From Flagellimonas aquimarina (GTDB lineage: Bacteria; Bacteroidota; Bacteroidia; Flavobacteriales; Flavobacteriaceae), in assembly GCF_003149745.1 (NCBI RefSeq), contig NZ_QGEG01000001.1:310001-374000 (forward strand): a stretch of DNA of 64,000 nt, in the 5' to 3' direction. This document shows positions 9,876 through 19,100 of this stretch, one piece after another. Below the pieces are notes generated by a model. That model was not told the DNA's origin and ran no database searches. It saw only the letters and a list, made by a program, of their open reading frames with translations. Each line of letters starts with the position of its first letter. Position 1 is the stretch's first letter. Made by a program: the position numbers and the translations under genes.

Positions 9876-10775
9876 TTATTGCTCTTGTAAAAAATCAAGA
9901 ACCTTTCTATTGACCAACTCTGCACGGGAATGCGTTATATCGTGGCTGGCATCGGGAACAATTATTGTTTTTATCTGTGGTGCAATATCATTAAGGCGCT
10001 TCACAACTTTATCAGCAGGGTATAAAACTTCTTTTTCCCCAATAAGGTACATTATAGGAACTTTAAGATTTTGTAAATCATGGTCACTTAAAACGGTCGG
10101 ATCGATAAATTTTCCTTTTTTGAAACATCTCCCGGCCAATACGATATCTTCAGTCATTTGGTCTGCAATAGCCCGACCTAACTCTCCTTGTTTTACCAAA
10201 CATTTTCTTTCCCAATAGACTAGTTTTTTTACAAAGAAATGAAATGGAAAAAAATGTACGAATATTGCAGGTATCAAGTAACGTATTCTTGGTTGAAATA
10301 CTGTTGAAGAAGGAGAGATAAGTATGGTTTTATTGAGCCTTTCTGGATGAGCCAGCGTATAAATACTCGTAATCCACCCACCATATGAAAATCCTAAAAG
10401 ATTAATATTGTTTTTCAGATTCAATGCATCAAACACTTCATTTAACCAGTGAACAAAATCTCTGGGCTTTTTCAAAGGTCGGTAATATATACTTCGCCCA
10501 TTGTCATAGATATTGTCTAACGCATATGTTTGATAGTGTTCTGAAAAATCCTTTATCTGGGGCATCCAAGACAATGAATTTTCAGTGTCCCCGGGTAAAA
10601 GAATTAAAGGTGGTTTATCTTCTGCACCACTTATTCTAACAAAAGTTTTTCCATTAGAGGTTTCAATACATTTATTCTTTGAAGGAACAGGCCAAAGTTT
10701 AGCATGTTTATCATTGAAAGCAAGATATTTTTCTTTTGCTTTTTCTGACTTAAAAGGGTGATAAGATTCATTCAT
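9876..10775 (-). CDS. Alpha/beta hydrolase
   Basis: 299 residues with the canonical alpha/beta hydrolase layout. The oxyanion region is LLPGDTENS (residues about 58-66), the nucleophile elbow is GFSYGG with Ser near residue 129, the acid is probably the Asp of LIGEKEVLYPAD, and the catalytic His is in DASHDITHS near residue 278. There is no signal peptide, so it should be cytoplasmic. The substrate cannot be read from sequence; relatives include esterases and C-C hydrolases. It lies in the tRNA-Leu islet, 65 bp downstream of a small unknown gene on the same strand. Confidence 0.85.
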   Translation of the reverse strand: MNESYHPFKSEKAKEKYLAFNDKHAKLWPVPSKNKCIETSNGKTFVRISGAEDKPPLILLPGDTENSLSWMPQIKDFSEHYQTYALDNIYDNGRSIYYRPLKKPRDFVHWLNEVFDALNLKNNINLLGFSYGGWITSIYTLAHPERLNKTILISPSSTVFQPRIRYLIPAIFVHFFPFHFFVKKLVYWERKCLVKQGELGRAIADQMTEDIVLAGRCFKKGKFIDPTVLSDHDLQNLKVPIMYLIGEKEVLYPADKVVKRLNDIAPQIKTIIVPDASHDITHSRAELVNRKVLDFLQEQ

Positions 10776-10840
10776 TTTAATATCCTTCTGTGACGAGTTA
10801 ATATAATGGCCCCAAACTTTAAAACATAAAATCTTTCAAC

Positions 10841-11317
10841 TCATGTTATATTTGAAAGCTCATTTCTTTTTTCTTTGGTCAATACTTCTCCATACAGTTT
10901 CATTGTATTTTTTAATCCCAATTTTTCAAGTCCCAGTACAATGGCCTCATCAATACAAGAAAAATCTTTTATTCTATTAGGTTTCTGTAGATGCCCATTT
11001 ATTGCTACTCTCAATACTTCTAAAAACCTTACCGATATACCGAATTTTTTTGAAAGTTCTTGAAGCTTATTTTTATCCCTTAAGGTTTTTTGCAATACCT
11101 CAACATCTTCAATATTATGGCTTTTAATTATATCAAGATTGTTGCTGGTGTTCTCTTTCAAAATCATTCTACTTGGAATCAAGTTGGCAGATTTCAAAAC
11201 CTCTTTGTATTTGTCGATGCTTACACTTTTTAAATCAATATGATATCCTATATTTTTCTGATTTCGTTTTTTGAAATGACTTGGTATTCGTTTGTGAGCA
11301 CGTTTCCATATACGCAT
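10841..11317 (-). CDS. Unknown helical protein, weakly DUF4332-like
   Basis: 158 residues, basic N-terminus (MRIWKRAHKRIPSHFKKR) and no signal peptide or membrane segment. The rest looks all-helical, with two short helix-hairpin-helix-like stretches (KKFGISVRFLEVLRVA near residue 90, and LEKLGLKNTMKLY near 135). The second resembles the helical hairpins of DUF4332, but I would not rely on it. It sits between a DUF4386 membrane protein and the alpha/beta hydrolase on the same strand, so co-transcription is possible. Function unknown. Confidence 0.6.
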   Translation of the reverse strand: MRIWKRAHKRIPSHFKKRNQKNIGYHIDLKSVSIDKYKEVLKSANLIPSRMILKENTSNNLDIIKSHNIEDVEVLQKTLRDKNKLQELSKKFGISVRFLEVLRVAINGHLQKPNRIKDFSCIDEAIVLGLEKLGLKNTMKLYGEVLTKEKRNELSNIT

Positions 11318-11401
11318 GATCTTTATAATAGTCTGTTTTTTAATGTAAGGCCCATTGGTGATTATAACAAAAGTAGCTTGCCGAAAGGCAGCTATGATCT
11401 G

Positions 11402-12088
11402 TTACACATTATTGTCTGTTTGTTTTGGCGATTCATATGTTAAGCCCTTTACAATGAGCCATATGGCAAACACCATTTCTTGTATTCCTATTATAAAATC
11501 CAGGGCTTCAGTTACTTGAATGTCATAAAATTTCAATAGCACTATGGTCATCGTTACCAGTGCACCGAGAAAGCCCCAAACGGACAACCATCTAGGGACG
11601 AGTGCAAATCGGAATAATATGTAATTCAATATCAGGGCGGAAATAGTAAATACAATTCCGAGTCCTATGTCGAATGCCCATTCCGCTAAAATCAATAAGG
11701 ATCGACCTATGAGTTTGAAGTTACTAGCATCCTGAACGTTACTGGATGAATATTCCTTGCTTATAGACAAAACAGTTAACAATATCACAACATAAGCAGC
11801 GAATAGAATACCTTCCATAATTCGCATTCCAACATAACCCAGTGCCAACCTTTCACTATTCTTTTTAAGAATAGGGAATAACAATATCGCGATAAATACA
11901 ACTGAAATAGCATCTATAAGCATGAGAAGCATAGCTGCTACAATTTGATTTGAATATTCAGAAAATGCTTTAAGAAAATTAGTTGCTTCAAGAGCGGGTT
12001 CTGTAATCCAGATGCTCAGTGAAGAAGTAATAGTAGCAGTTATAAATAATGTCCCGACAATTTTGGCTATATGCTTATTTGAATACAT
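11402..12088 (-). CDS. DUF4386 family membrane protein
   Basis: 228 residues with six hydrophobic segments: residues about 8-28, 46-70, 80-105, 128-155, 165-188 and 195-218. The opening IAKIVGTLFI and the IVAAMLLMLIDAISVV and GMRIMEG phrases are characteristic of DUF4386, an uncharacterised integral membrane family common in Bacteroidetes and Firmicutes. It has no known activity. It heads the minus-strand run of the tRNA-Leu islet; the 84 bp to the next gene leaves room for a separate promoter. Confidence 0.8.
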   Translation of the reverse strand: MYSNKHIAKIVGTLFITATITSSLSIWITEPALEATNFLKAFSEYSNQIVAAMLLMLIDAISVVFIAILLFPILKKNSERLALGYVGMRIMEGILFAAYVVILLTVLSISKEYSSSNVQDASNFKLIGRSLLILAEWAFDIGLGIVFTISALILNYILFRFALVPRWLSVWGFLGALVTMTIVLLKFYDIQVTEALDFIIGIQEMVFAIWLIVKGLTYESPKQTDNNV

Positions 12089-12282
12089 AAAATATATTAT
12101 TAATTACGGATAACTGTAAGAACATCAAGCGTTGCCACCAAATGGGAACAGTGATTCCATATACATTGTTGCACTACCACACTTTTCTACTTTTTTAGAC
12201 ATAAACCATAGGTCCATATACAATGCCCTTATCATTAATTTTTATTAGCCTTCAGCTTTTAGAAAAGCCGCTGTCATCCAGT
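12089..12282. other. Non-coding remnant region in the islet
   Basis: Short broken frames occur here on both strands, none longer than about 20 codons without a stop and none with recognisable motifs. It lies downstream of the oxidoreductase remnant on the same strand, and may hold its unrecognisably decayed body as well as the promoter of the DUF4386 gene. Confidence 0.35.
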
Positions 12283-12484
12283 TCAACTTGAAACCTCAAG
12301 ATATCGTCCTCTCATTTCGTGCAAGCCGACTTCTATAATGAAATCCCCTTGTTTAAATGTGGTTGCACAGCCCCCAGGTTTGTGGTGCTGTTCCAATAAA
12401 AGCACTTTCTTACCAAATTTTGATAGGGTGGCTCTGGCAGTCAATCCAGCCAATCCCCCCGATGATAATCGTATTATATTTCAT
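12283..12484 (-). pseudogene. Remnant of an FAD/NAD(P)-dependent oxidoreductase (phytoene desaturase/retinol saturase-like)
   Basis: From the ATG at 12484 the first codons read MKYNTIIIGG, the start of a Rossmann dinucleotide-binding fold. A frameshift in the run of six G residues (about 12454-12460) then breaks the gene. In the shifted frame it continues LAGLTARATLSKFGKK, VLLLEQHHKPGGCATTF and EVGLHEM, which is the standard N-terminus of this oxidoreductase family (normally about 500 residues). The frame stops at 12283, after fewer than 70 codons. The FAD-binding GxGxxG and the LEQH..PGG motif are clear; everything downstream is missing, so it is a double-hit pseudogene. Confidence 0.75.
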
Positions 12485-12843
12485 AGTAGTTTATTTAGTG
12501 CACAATCCGACTTTTAGGTAGGCAACCGGTTTGACATCGTATAATATCAAATGGGAGAACTGGAAAGAATGGGATAAAGTTTTCCGTGATATGGGAATAA
12601 CTAATCGAAAATACTATTGAAAAAGCTATGATAAAATGATGAAAATCAGTTTGGCGAGCACTTTTTGCCGATAACCTTTTGTCACCAACCATTAATTGAT
12701 TCGTAGTTCTTGGAAAGCTCCATATAAGGAAGGTTTTAAGGGACGCCTTATTATACTATTTAATAAATTTTGGTATTAAAAGACATCAAAATATACAATT
12801 CCAAATGACCCTCTAAAAAACAGCAAAATGTTGTACCTGAGCA
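12485..12843. other. Non-coding stretch with a possible plus-strand coding relic
   Basis: About 360 bp before the right direct repeat. On the plus strand around 12540-12670 one frame reads IKWENWKEWDKVFRDMGI and, after an internal stop, KSYDKMMKI, which looks like protein but is broken and unassigned. The minus-strand frame at 12495-12692 is probably its shadow. Nothing else is seen. Confidence 0.3.
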
Positions 12844-12931
12844 TAAAAAAAGCTTAGATTTTCATCTAAGCTTTTTAGTACTCGAGGTGGGAATCGAACC
12901 CACACTCCAAAGGAACTGGATTTTGAATCCA
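12844..12931 (-). repeat. Right direct repeat: 3' part of tRNA-Leu plus terminator
   Basis: This is the parental copy of the 88-bp repeat, 86/88 identical to 8893-8980. It covers the tRNA-Leu gene from the anticodon stem to its 3' end and the terminator behind it. Both copies have the same orientation, as expected for attL/attR. Confidence 0.85.
12847..12876 (-). terminator. Rho-independent terminator of tRNA-Leu
   Basis: Perfect hairpin: AAAAGCTTAGAT, a TTTC-type loop, then ATCTAAGCTTTT, followed by a T/A run. It begins two to three bases after the tRNA 3' end. The same hairpin is duplicated at 8896-8925. Confidence 0.85.
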
Positions 12932-12959
12932 GCGCGTCTACCAGTTCCGCCACTCGAGC
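12879..12959 (-). tRNA. tRNA-Leu (anticodon CAA)
   Basis: 81 nt, folding as a class II tRNA. The acceptor is GCTCGAG paired with CTCGAGT (G-U closing pair), discriminator A. The D arm contains GGCGGAACTGGTAGACGC, the anticodon stem CTGGA/TCCAG encloses TTCAAAA (anticodon CAA, decoding UUG), there is a long variable arm, and the T loop is GGTTCGATTCC. No CCA is encoded, as is usual in this phylum. Transcribed leftward, divergent from prs. Its 3' half is the parent of the truncated copy at 8928-8980. Confidence 0.95.
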
Positions 12960-12980
12960 ATTAATTTTCTAAAAGGACTG

Positions 12981-13013
12981 CAAAGCTAAAAAATAATTTC
13001 ATTTACCACCAAA
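12981..13013 (-). promoter_or_regulatory. Promoter of tRNA-Leu
   Basis: On the minus strand TTTG (13013-13010) and TAGCTTTG (12988-12981) stand 21 bp apart, matching the Bacteroidetes sigma-ABfr consensus (TTTG, about 19-21 bp, TAnnTTTG). The -7 box lies about 22 bp upstream of the tRNA 5' end. Confidence 0.7.
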
Positions 13014-13030
13014 AATACCTTCATTAATCC

Positions 13031-13060
13031 TTTAGCAACCCGAATTAATTTATAAATTTG
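13031..13060 (+). promoter_or_regulatory. Promoter of the prs-rplY operon
   Basis: A perfect -7 element TAAATTTG (13053-13060) lies 51 bp before the prs start, with a weak -33 (TTTAG at 13031) 19 bp upstream. It is back-to-back with the tRNA-Leu promoter. Confidence 0.6.
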
Positions 13061-13111
13061 CACCTCTTTTATAAAAAGTTATTTTAAAAGGCTAGCTAAC
13101 AACAGATTGCA

Positions 13112-14053
13112 ATGTCGTATCAAGTTCCCGAACCTAAAATTTTTGCTTGTACCCAAAGTACCGTGCTTGGTGAGAAGATTGCAGCCTCCTACGGTGCAGA
13201 CTTAGGTAAGGTTCTTTTCTCTAGATACAGCGATGGTGAATTTCAACCTTCATTTGAAGAGTCCATCAGAGGGACGCGTATTTTTATTATTGGCTCTACC
13301 AATCCTGGTTCGGAAAATTTAATGGAAATGTTGTTAATGATCGACGCTGCTAAAAGAGCATCCGCTAGGCATATTACGGCGGTAATGCCTTATTTTGGAT
13401 GGGCCAGGCAAGATAGAAAAGACAAACCAAGGGTTCCAATTGCTGCTAAGTTGGTGGCTAAAATGTTGGAGACCGCAGGTGCTACCCGCATTATTACCAT
13501 GGACTTGCATGCTGATCAAATTCAAGGTTTTTTTGAAAAACCGGTAGATCATCTTTTTGCGTCAACCTTGTTTTTACCCTATCTAAAGGGACTTAATTTG
13601 GATAACTTATGTATTGCCTCGCCAGACATGGGTGGATCTAAAAGGGCCTATGCTTACTCCAAAGCGTTGGAGTGTGATGTGGTTATTTGTTATAAGCAAC
13701 GTGCCAAAGCCAATGTAATTTCACACATGGAATTAATTGGTGAAGTAACAGGTAAAAACGTGGTTTTGGTGGATGATATGGTAGATACAGCTGGCACATT
13801 GACCAAAGCGGCCGACCTTATGATGGAACGAGGGGCAAAAAGTGTACGTGCTATTACCACACACGGATTGTTGTCTGGAAATGCGTATGAGAAAATAGAA
13901 AAATCAAAGCTGTTAGAACTTATTGTTACCGATTCTATTCCTGTCGAGCACGATAAGAAAAAAATAAAGATATTGGGTTGCGCGGATCTTTTTGCAGATG
14001 TTATGCACAGGGTTCACCACAATACTTCCATATCGTCAAAATTTTTAATGTAA
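13112..14053 (+). CDS. prs: Ribose-phosphate pyrophosphokinase
   Basis: Makes PRPP from ribose 5-phosphate and ATP for purine, pyrimidine, histidine, tryptophan and NAD synthesis; cytoplasmic homo-oligomer. 313 residues, full length for class I enzymes. Visible signatures are RYSDGEF near residue 38, the ATP/catalytic loop [11 protein letters not shown] near 105, the signature [11 protein letters not shown] near 135, and the PRPP loop [12 protein letters not shown] near 217. The ATG at 13112 fits family length. rplY follows after 19 bp, an arrangement widely conserved in Flavobacteria. Confidence 0.97.
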   Translation: MSYQVPEPKIFACTQSTVLGEKIAASYGADLGKVLFSRYSDGEFQPSFEESIRGTRIFIIGSTNPGSENLMEMLLMIDAAKRASARHITAVMPYFGWARQDRKDKPRVPIAAKLVAKMLETAGATRIITMDLHADQIQGFFEKPVDHLFASTLFLPYLKGLNLDNLCIASPDMGGSKRAYAYSKALECDVVICYKQRAKANVISHMELIGEVTGKNVVLVDDMVDTAGTLTKAADLMMERGAKSVRAITTHGLLSGNAYEKIEKSKLLELIVTDSIPVEHDKKKIKILGCADLFADVMHRVHHNTSISSKFLM

Positions 14054-14072
14054 ATCAATTTTAATATATATA

Positions 14073-14729
14073 ATGAAGTCAATTACTATCAAAGGATCTC
14101 AAAGAGAAAGCGTGGGCAAGGTATCTACCAAAGCTCTACGTAATGCTGGAAAGGTCCCTTGCGTACTGTACGGAGGGGATAAACCATTACACTTTTCAGC
14201 TGATGAACTAGCATTCAGACATTTAGTGTATACTCCTAACGCGCACACTGCTGTGATTGAGTTGGAAGATGGCCAAAAGTTGAAAGCTGTATTACAGGAC
14301 ATCCAGTTTCATCCTGTAACGGATAAAATTCTTCACATAGATTTTTATCAATTGTTCAGTGACAAACCTGTTACAATGAATATTCCTGTGCGTTTAGAAG
14401 GAAATTCACCAGGTGTTAGAAATGGTGGTCGTTTGCTTTTCAGAAAAAGAAAACTTTCTATTAAAGCACTTCCGGACTTGCTTCCTGATTTTATCACTAT
14501 TGATATTTCAAAGCTGAAAATTGGTGGTACCATCCCAGTGGAAACACTTTTAAATGATGATTACTCCATTCTTCATCCAGATAGTACCGCAGTGGTACAG
14601 GTAAAAGCTTCTAGAGTATCTGTTGAAGATGAAGAAGATGAAGAAGAAACTGAAGGTGAAGAAGGCGCTGAAGGAGCAGAAGCATCCGCAGACGGAGCAG
14701 AAGCACCAGCAGCTGAAGCTACTGAATAG
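14073..14729 (+). CDS. rplY: 50S ribosomal protein L25/general stress protein Ctc
   Basis: Binds 5S rRNA in the large subunit. 218 residues: an N-terminal L25 beta-barrel domain (residues 1-90, with the motif [14 protein letters not shown] near 22 and HIDFYQL near 89), a C-terminal TL5/CTC domain (about 95-180), then a low-complexity tail of Glu, Ala and Gly after [10 protein letters not shown], typical of flavobacterial L25. It sits 19 bp behind prs and ends at a strong terminator. Confidence 0.95.
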   Translation: MKSITIKGSQRESVGKVSTKALRNAGKVPCVLYGGDKPLHFSADELAFRHLVYTPNAHTAVIELEDGQKLKAVLQDIQFHPVTDKILHIDFYQLFSDKPVTMNIPVRLEGNSPGVRNGGRLLFRKRKLSIKALPDLLPDFITIDISKLKIGGTIPVETLLNDDYSILHPDSTAVVQVKASRVSVEDEEDEEETEGEEGAEGAEASADGAEAPAAEATE

Positions 14730-14749
14730 TTAACATAACTACTATATAA

Positions 14750-14784
14750 AAAAGCATCCCGACTTTTTGTTTTGGGATGCTTTT
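14750..14784 (+). terminator. Terminator after rplY
   Basis: Hairpin AAAAGCATCCC / GGGATGCTTTT with a 13-base loop and a T-rich tail, 20 bp past the rplY stop. It shows that a frame start for pth at 14777, inside the hairpin, is wrong. Confidence 0.85.
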
Positions 14785-14812
14785 GTATTTTTGGATAAAT
14801 GGAAATCTTCAA

Positions 14813-15442
14813 ATGTTTCAACTTTTCAAGGCATTTTTTAGAATACCAAAACAGTTATTGGAAGAAACTGATACCATGAAAAAATTCCTAGTTGTTGGCC
14901 TTGGAAACATAGGATCCGAGTACGAAGAAACACGGCACAATATTGGTTTTAAAATCTTGGATTTTCTATCTGAGCAGGAAGACTTTACTTTTGAAAGCGT
15001 AAAACTGGGTGCTGTTGCCACTTTTAAACATAAGGGAAGGAGTATTTTATGTTTAAAACCATCTACTTACATGAACTTGAGCGGTAAAGCAGTTAAGTAT
15101 TGGATGGAAAAGGAAAAAATTCCTTTAGAAAACGTACTGATTGTAACAGATGACATCAATCTTGATTTTGGCACCATCCGCCTAAAGACCAAAGGTAGTG
15201 ATGGTGGACATAATGGCCTGAAGGATATTCAAAATACCTTGCAAACATCGCAATACAATCGTTTTAGATTTGGCGTTGGTTCTGAATTTGGAAAAGGAAA
15301 GCAGGTTGATTATGTCCTAGGAAAGTGGAATGCTGATGAAACAAAACATCTATCAGAAAGGTTGTGCAAAGCAGCAGATTTAATTCGTTCTTTTGTGTTC
15401 TCGGGCGTTAAGAATACGATGAACCAATTTAATGGCACATAG
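14813..15442 (+). CDS. pth: Peptidyl-tRNA hydrolase (aminoacyl-tRNA hydrolase)
   Basis: Cleaves peptidyl-tRNA released by stalled ribosomes. From the internal Met at 14876 the protein matches the 188-residue family: VVGLGNIGSEYEETRHNIGF with Asn and catalytic His, KPSTYMNLSG, the catalytic Asp in VTDDINLDFG, and GSDGGHNGLKDI. I place the start at 14813, giving a 21-residue N-terminal extension (MFQLFKAFFRI..EETD) like those I know in flavobacterial Pth proteins; 14876 is the conservative alternative. It is separated from rplY by a terminator, so it needs its own promoter. Confidence 0.93.
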   Translation: MFQLFKAFFRIPKQLLEETDTMKKFLVVGLGNIGSEYEETRHNIGFKILDFLSEQEDFTFESVKLGAVATFKHKGRSILCLKPSTYMNLSGKAVKYWMEKEKIPLENVLIVTDDINLDFGTIRLKTKGSDGGHNGLKDIQNTLQTSQYNRFRFGVGSEFGKGKQVDYVLGKWNADETKHLSERLCKAADLIRSFVFSGVKNTMNQFNGT

Positions 15443-15444
15443 AG

Positions 15445-16131
15445 CTATAAAATCTTAAATTCAAATACGCCAGAATCAGACGTATTGCCCTCCAAATCGG
15501 TAGTAATAACTTTCCAATAATAAATCGTGTTGGACTCAACACTGACCACTAATTCCGTTATGGTAGAAGTGGTATTTCCTACTGAAGATGTTGGCGGGTT
15601 TTGGTCTGAAAAGAAAATTTCAAATCCGCTGATATCACTATCGACATCCGCTCCTGACCATGATAAAGCAATTTCATTGGCAATGCTTTTTTGCACCGTC
15701 GAACCAGATAAAGGACTTACCAATTGAGCAGGAAATGGCGCATATGTTGTCTGGGAACCTGAATTATAAAACAACCATGTTTCACTAGTGGCTATTTGAT
15801 CAGAACTAGAATTACGCGAGGTAACGGACCATGAATACGGAGTTCCTTTACCAATGGGCAAACTCGCAGAAGTTGCTGCGGTAGAAATTGTTTGCGGCAT
15901 ATTTGTCTCCAAATTTACCGCACTTAAAGTGTAACTATCCGTATTTGCAGAAGCTAGCCATTCAAAGGTTACCTGGCTTTGCGTATCATTAATACTGACT
16001 CCTGTTGTACATTCTGAACTTTCTAAAGGAAAAACCAGATTTGCACCAACTGGAGCAGGTGGCGGATCATCATTCCCTCCACAAGAAGAGAGCAGGATCA
16101 GAATCAGTATGCTTAGAAAAAAATGCTTCAT
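15445..16131 (-). CDS. Lipoprotein with fibronectin type III-like domains
   Basis: 228 residues. The signal peptide ends in a lipobox, LLSSCGG with the lipidated Cys at about residue 17, followed by an Asp-rich linker (GNDDPPPAP). Two Ig/FN3-like domains follow (about 35-125 and 130-228), with VTFEW..S.NTDSYTL in the first and I.LSWSG.DVDSDI and YYWKV.T.D..GN in the second. It overlaps the 3' end of the metzincin gene by 4 bp (ATGA), so the two are translationally coupled. It may hold or present the protease at the cell surface, but that is inference from position only. Confidence 0.8.
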   Translation of the reverse strand: MKHFFLSILILILLSSCGGNDDPPPAPVGANLVFPLESSECTTGVSINDTQSQVTFEWLASANTDSYTLSAVNLETNMPQTISTAATSASLPIGKGTPYSWSVTSRNSSSDQIATSETWLFYNSGSQTTYAPFPAQLVSPLSGSTVQKSIANEIALSWSGADVDSDISGFEIFFSDQNPPTSSVGNTTSTITELVVSVESNTIYYWKVITTDLEGNTSDSGVFEFKIL

Positions 16132-19100
16132 TCTTTTATCAATTTAAACACTTCCTTTATATCCAAACTTTGAATGCTCATATAGTAAGCTCCCGTAGGC
16201 AAAGTTGAAAAATCCATTTCGAGTTCATTCCCATTTGTCTCTTTTACTTGCTGGTGCACTAATCTTCCATTAGCAGAGAAGACTTGAACCTCAACTTCAC
16301 CAATAATCCCATTTAGAAAAACCTTGGTGCTTGCGCCAACAGGATTAGGATAAACTATGGGTTTAGACGAAATAAAGAAGGAATCCTCATAAGTACCTTG
16401 GCATGGCAAATTGGTTGAAATTTTTAACGTATTGCGACCATTTTTCAGGTTGAGTTGAATTTCAGAATCCACAGTTTGTGTCACCAGTCCATTTAATTCC
16501 ACATTGTAGAATTCCCCACCATTTAATGAAAGTGCTAGCACATTCGCAGTAACAACCGCTGAAGCACTTAAAAGTTCTGGTTCTGAAATTACGATTGCAA
16601 AACACGTTTCTTGATATGTAATTGCGCCATTTGTACCTGTTATGCACAAAGAATAATTGCCGGCTTGCAAGCCTTGAAAAATATGCGTTTCTGAAAAATC
16701 CATATTCAAGGTATTTCCCTCACCGTCTAAGGTGGCAGAATACGTTATTGAGGTATCTGAAGCCGTTACGGACACCGTACCATCATTATTGTTCCTGCAT
16801 GCTTCACTTTCTATTTGTACCAAAAAATTATCCGAAGGAAACCTATTTACCGGGCAACCACTTGTATCCACTTCAACACCTTTTGGGGTGCCCAAACACA
16901 AGTCATCACCATCATCAAAAACACCGTCTTCATCCTCATCTGGCCTAAAAGCTCCTTCAACACATACCTCTAGTGAGAATGCCACCAAAGAACCTCCATC
17001 TCCATTGGCAGTATCTTGAATTTCCAAAACCCATTCTCCAAGTGTAGATTCCCCTTTCAAAGAGGCTAAAGAACCTAAAGGGCTTACAGTTCCAGAAATT
17101 GCAGGATTTCCTGAACAAACAATTGGTGCTCCATCATCATCAAAAATTGCATTTAAATTATTTAGTTCACCACAAGTATTTGAAATTAGAACAACTCTTG
17201 TGCCCGAAGGGGAAATCAAACTTATTCTAAGGTCTTCTAAATAGGTGTGGGTAAACTCTAGACCCACATTAACATCTGAAATAGGCAGGTCTTCAAAAAA
17301 TTGCACTGAAGTTGATATTGTTGGAGTACCTACGTTGGAAATCTCCAACGGCAAGTCATTCGGTTCCATATTTTTACAATCCACTTGTATGGTAGTAAAA
17401 CTAAACGGTGTTCCAAAAGACCCTGTCCCACAATTGTTTTTAGGCCTTATCCTCCAAAAATAATCAGTTTCAGCAGCCAAACCATTTGATTGGTATAAAT
17501 TAAAAGGTACCGTGGCAGACTCTATAATATTGGCAAAACCAATATCCGTCGCAATTTCAATGTCATAATCTGAATATAAGGGATTGTCCTCCCAATTAAG
17601 TTGTGTGCTTATAGATACATTTGCTTGGCTATCTGCTGGAGAAACCAGAACCACATTTGAAAAATTCGTATCCTTTATCACTAGGGAAAGTGGAACAATT
17701 TTTGTCTCCGAAGCGGAAGTAGATGTAATGGTTATTGGGTACACTCCTGGAGCAACAGCATTGGTGTTGGAAATAGTTAGTTCAACGGCCGTATCATTTG
17801 CATCTGCCAGTGCGGGAACAAAAGCAGCATTTAAGCCAATGGGCAAATCAGCAGAAAATGTTGAGGTTTCATTAAATCCTGAAAAGGTTTGATAAGTGAA
17901 ATCAACAATAATATCATCTGGCTGACAGGTTTCAAAAGATAAGTTTTGAAGATTTAATACAACTTGTGATTCTTGAATGGAAAAATTGTCCGAATTAACG
18001 GCAAAAAAGACATTATCACTTGCTTTGACCATGATACGAGCCATATCAGTAGCGTTTCCGGGAACAAGTATTTCCTCACTTCCATCATTAAGAACATCTT
18101 CTGCCAAGGTAATGGGGAAGCTAATGCCCCCATCCAATGAAAGAAAAATATCAACGGTTCCGACATTAATTGGCGAAATGTTGGTATTGGCAACATCCCA
18201 GGTTATTTCCTGAACGGAACCACCTTCGTAAATCTCATTTGCTGCTTGCGATGTAACCAAAAATGGCCCTGCAGAACTGATTACCTGCACATCAAGCAAG
18301 TCTGAAACCACCTGCCCTCCCCCAACAGCATTGTCCCTAACGGTAAATGCAAAACTTAAGTTACGCTGTATACTCGAAACAGTTTCCCATGCATCATTTG
18401 TAGCTGGATTGGTCTGAGTTAAATTTCCTTGAACAACTCTTGACAATCTTGGAAAATATCTTGCCGGGTTTGTAGTGGGGGGCAATGATCTAAAATTGGC
18501 CCCACTTGGATTTTCTGGCCCAAAAGTGCTTGTAGTTACCACTCCGTTGTCTATTTGTTCCCATGTGAAGGTCAAAACATCATCAACATCAACATCCGTC
18601 GCAATTCCCTCAAGCACAAAGGCAGTACTTTTTGGGATAATAAAATCACCAACTGGCGTTAGGACCGGAGGATTGTTGGTAAGTACGGTAGTCTGTGCAC
18701 AAGAGACACTTTCCAAATAATTCGAAATTTGAAGGATACTGTTGTAATGATAGTAATCGTCTCCGTTAGGAGCTACGTTGTTTCCTGTAACAATACCGGC
18801 ATAGCCCATAATTGTTGTACCGCTTGCAGGTTCTGCTTGTACGCCTGTGCCTTCAGATTCAAACGACCATGTATGGTTGGCACCAAACTGATGTCCTAAT
18901 TCATGAGAAACAAAATCCAAATCAAAAACATCTCCTTGGGGACTAAAAGCAGATGAGAATGCACTTCCTTTTCTATTGTCAGAACATACAGCGCCAATAA
19001 AACCCGCATTACCGTTATCTTCACCTTCACCAACCTTATTAAAAAGATGGCCTACATCATAATTTTCTTCTCCAATCGTTGTGGTAAGTGTATTCTGCAC

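Larger units (their letters stand above)
8893..12843. mobile_element. Putative 3.95-kb islet inserted at tRNA-Leu (no integrase visible)
   Basis: The segment from one 88-bp repeat to the next contains genes that do not look like the conserved flavobacterial core: an outer-membrane-like protein, an alpha/beta hydrolase, an unknown protein, a DUF4386 protein and a decayed oxidoreductase fragment, all on the minus strand. The intact tRNA at one end and the 3' fragment at the other is the geometry left by tRNA-targeted integrative elements. No integrase, excisionase or plasmid gene is recognisable, so it would be a degraded or passenger element. Simple tandem duplication of the tRNA end with later insertion is the alternative. 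Confidence 0.5.

Noticed and set aside
9838-10218. 126-codon plus-strand frame over the alpha/beta hydrolase
   Set aside because: The minus-strand frame has the complete catalytic triad and a full-length fold; the plus frame is its shadow.
12495-12692. 65-codon minus-strand frame between the pseudogene and tRNA-Leu
   Set aside because: No recognisable motif and odd composition. It lies opposite a better but broken plus-strand frame.
14777-14812. Earlier start for pth at 14777
   Set aside because: It lies inside the rplY terminator hairpin. The first credible start is 14813, and 14876 is the conserved core Met.
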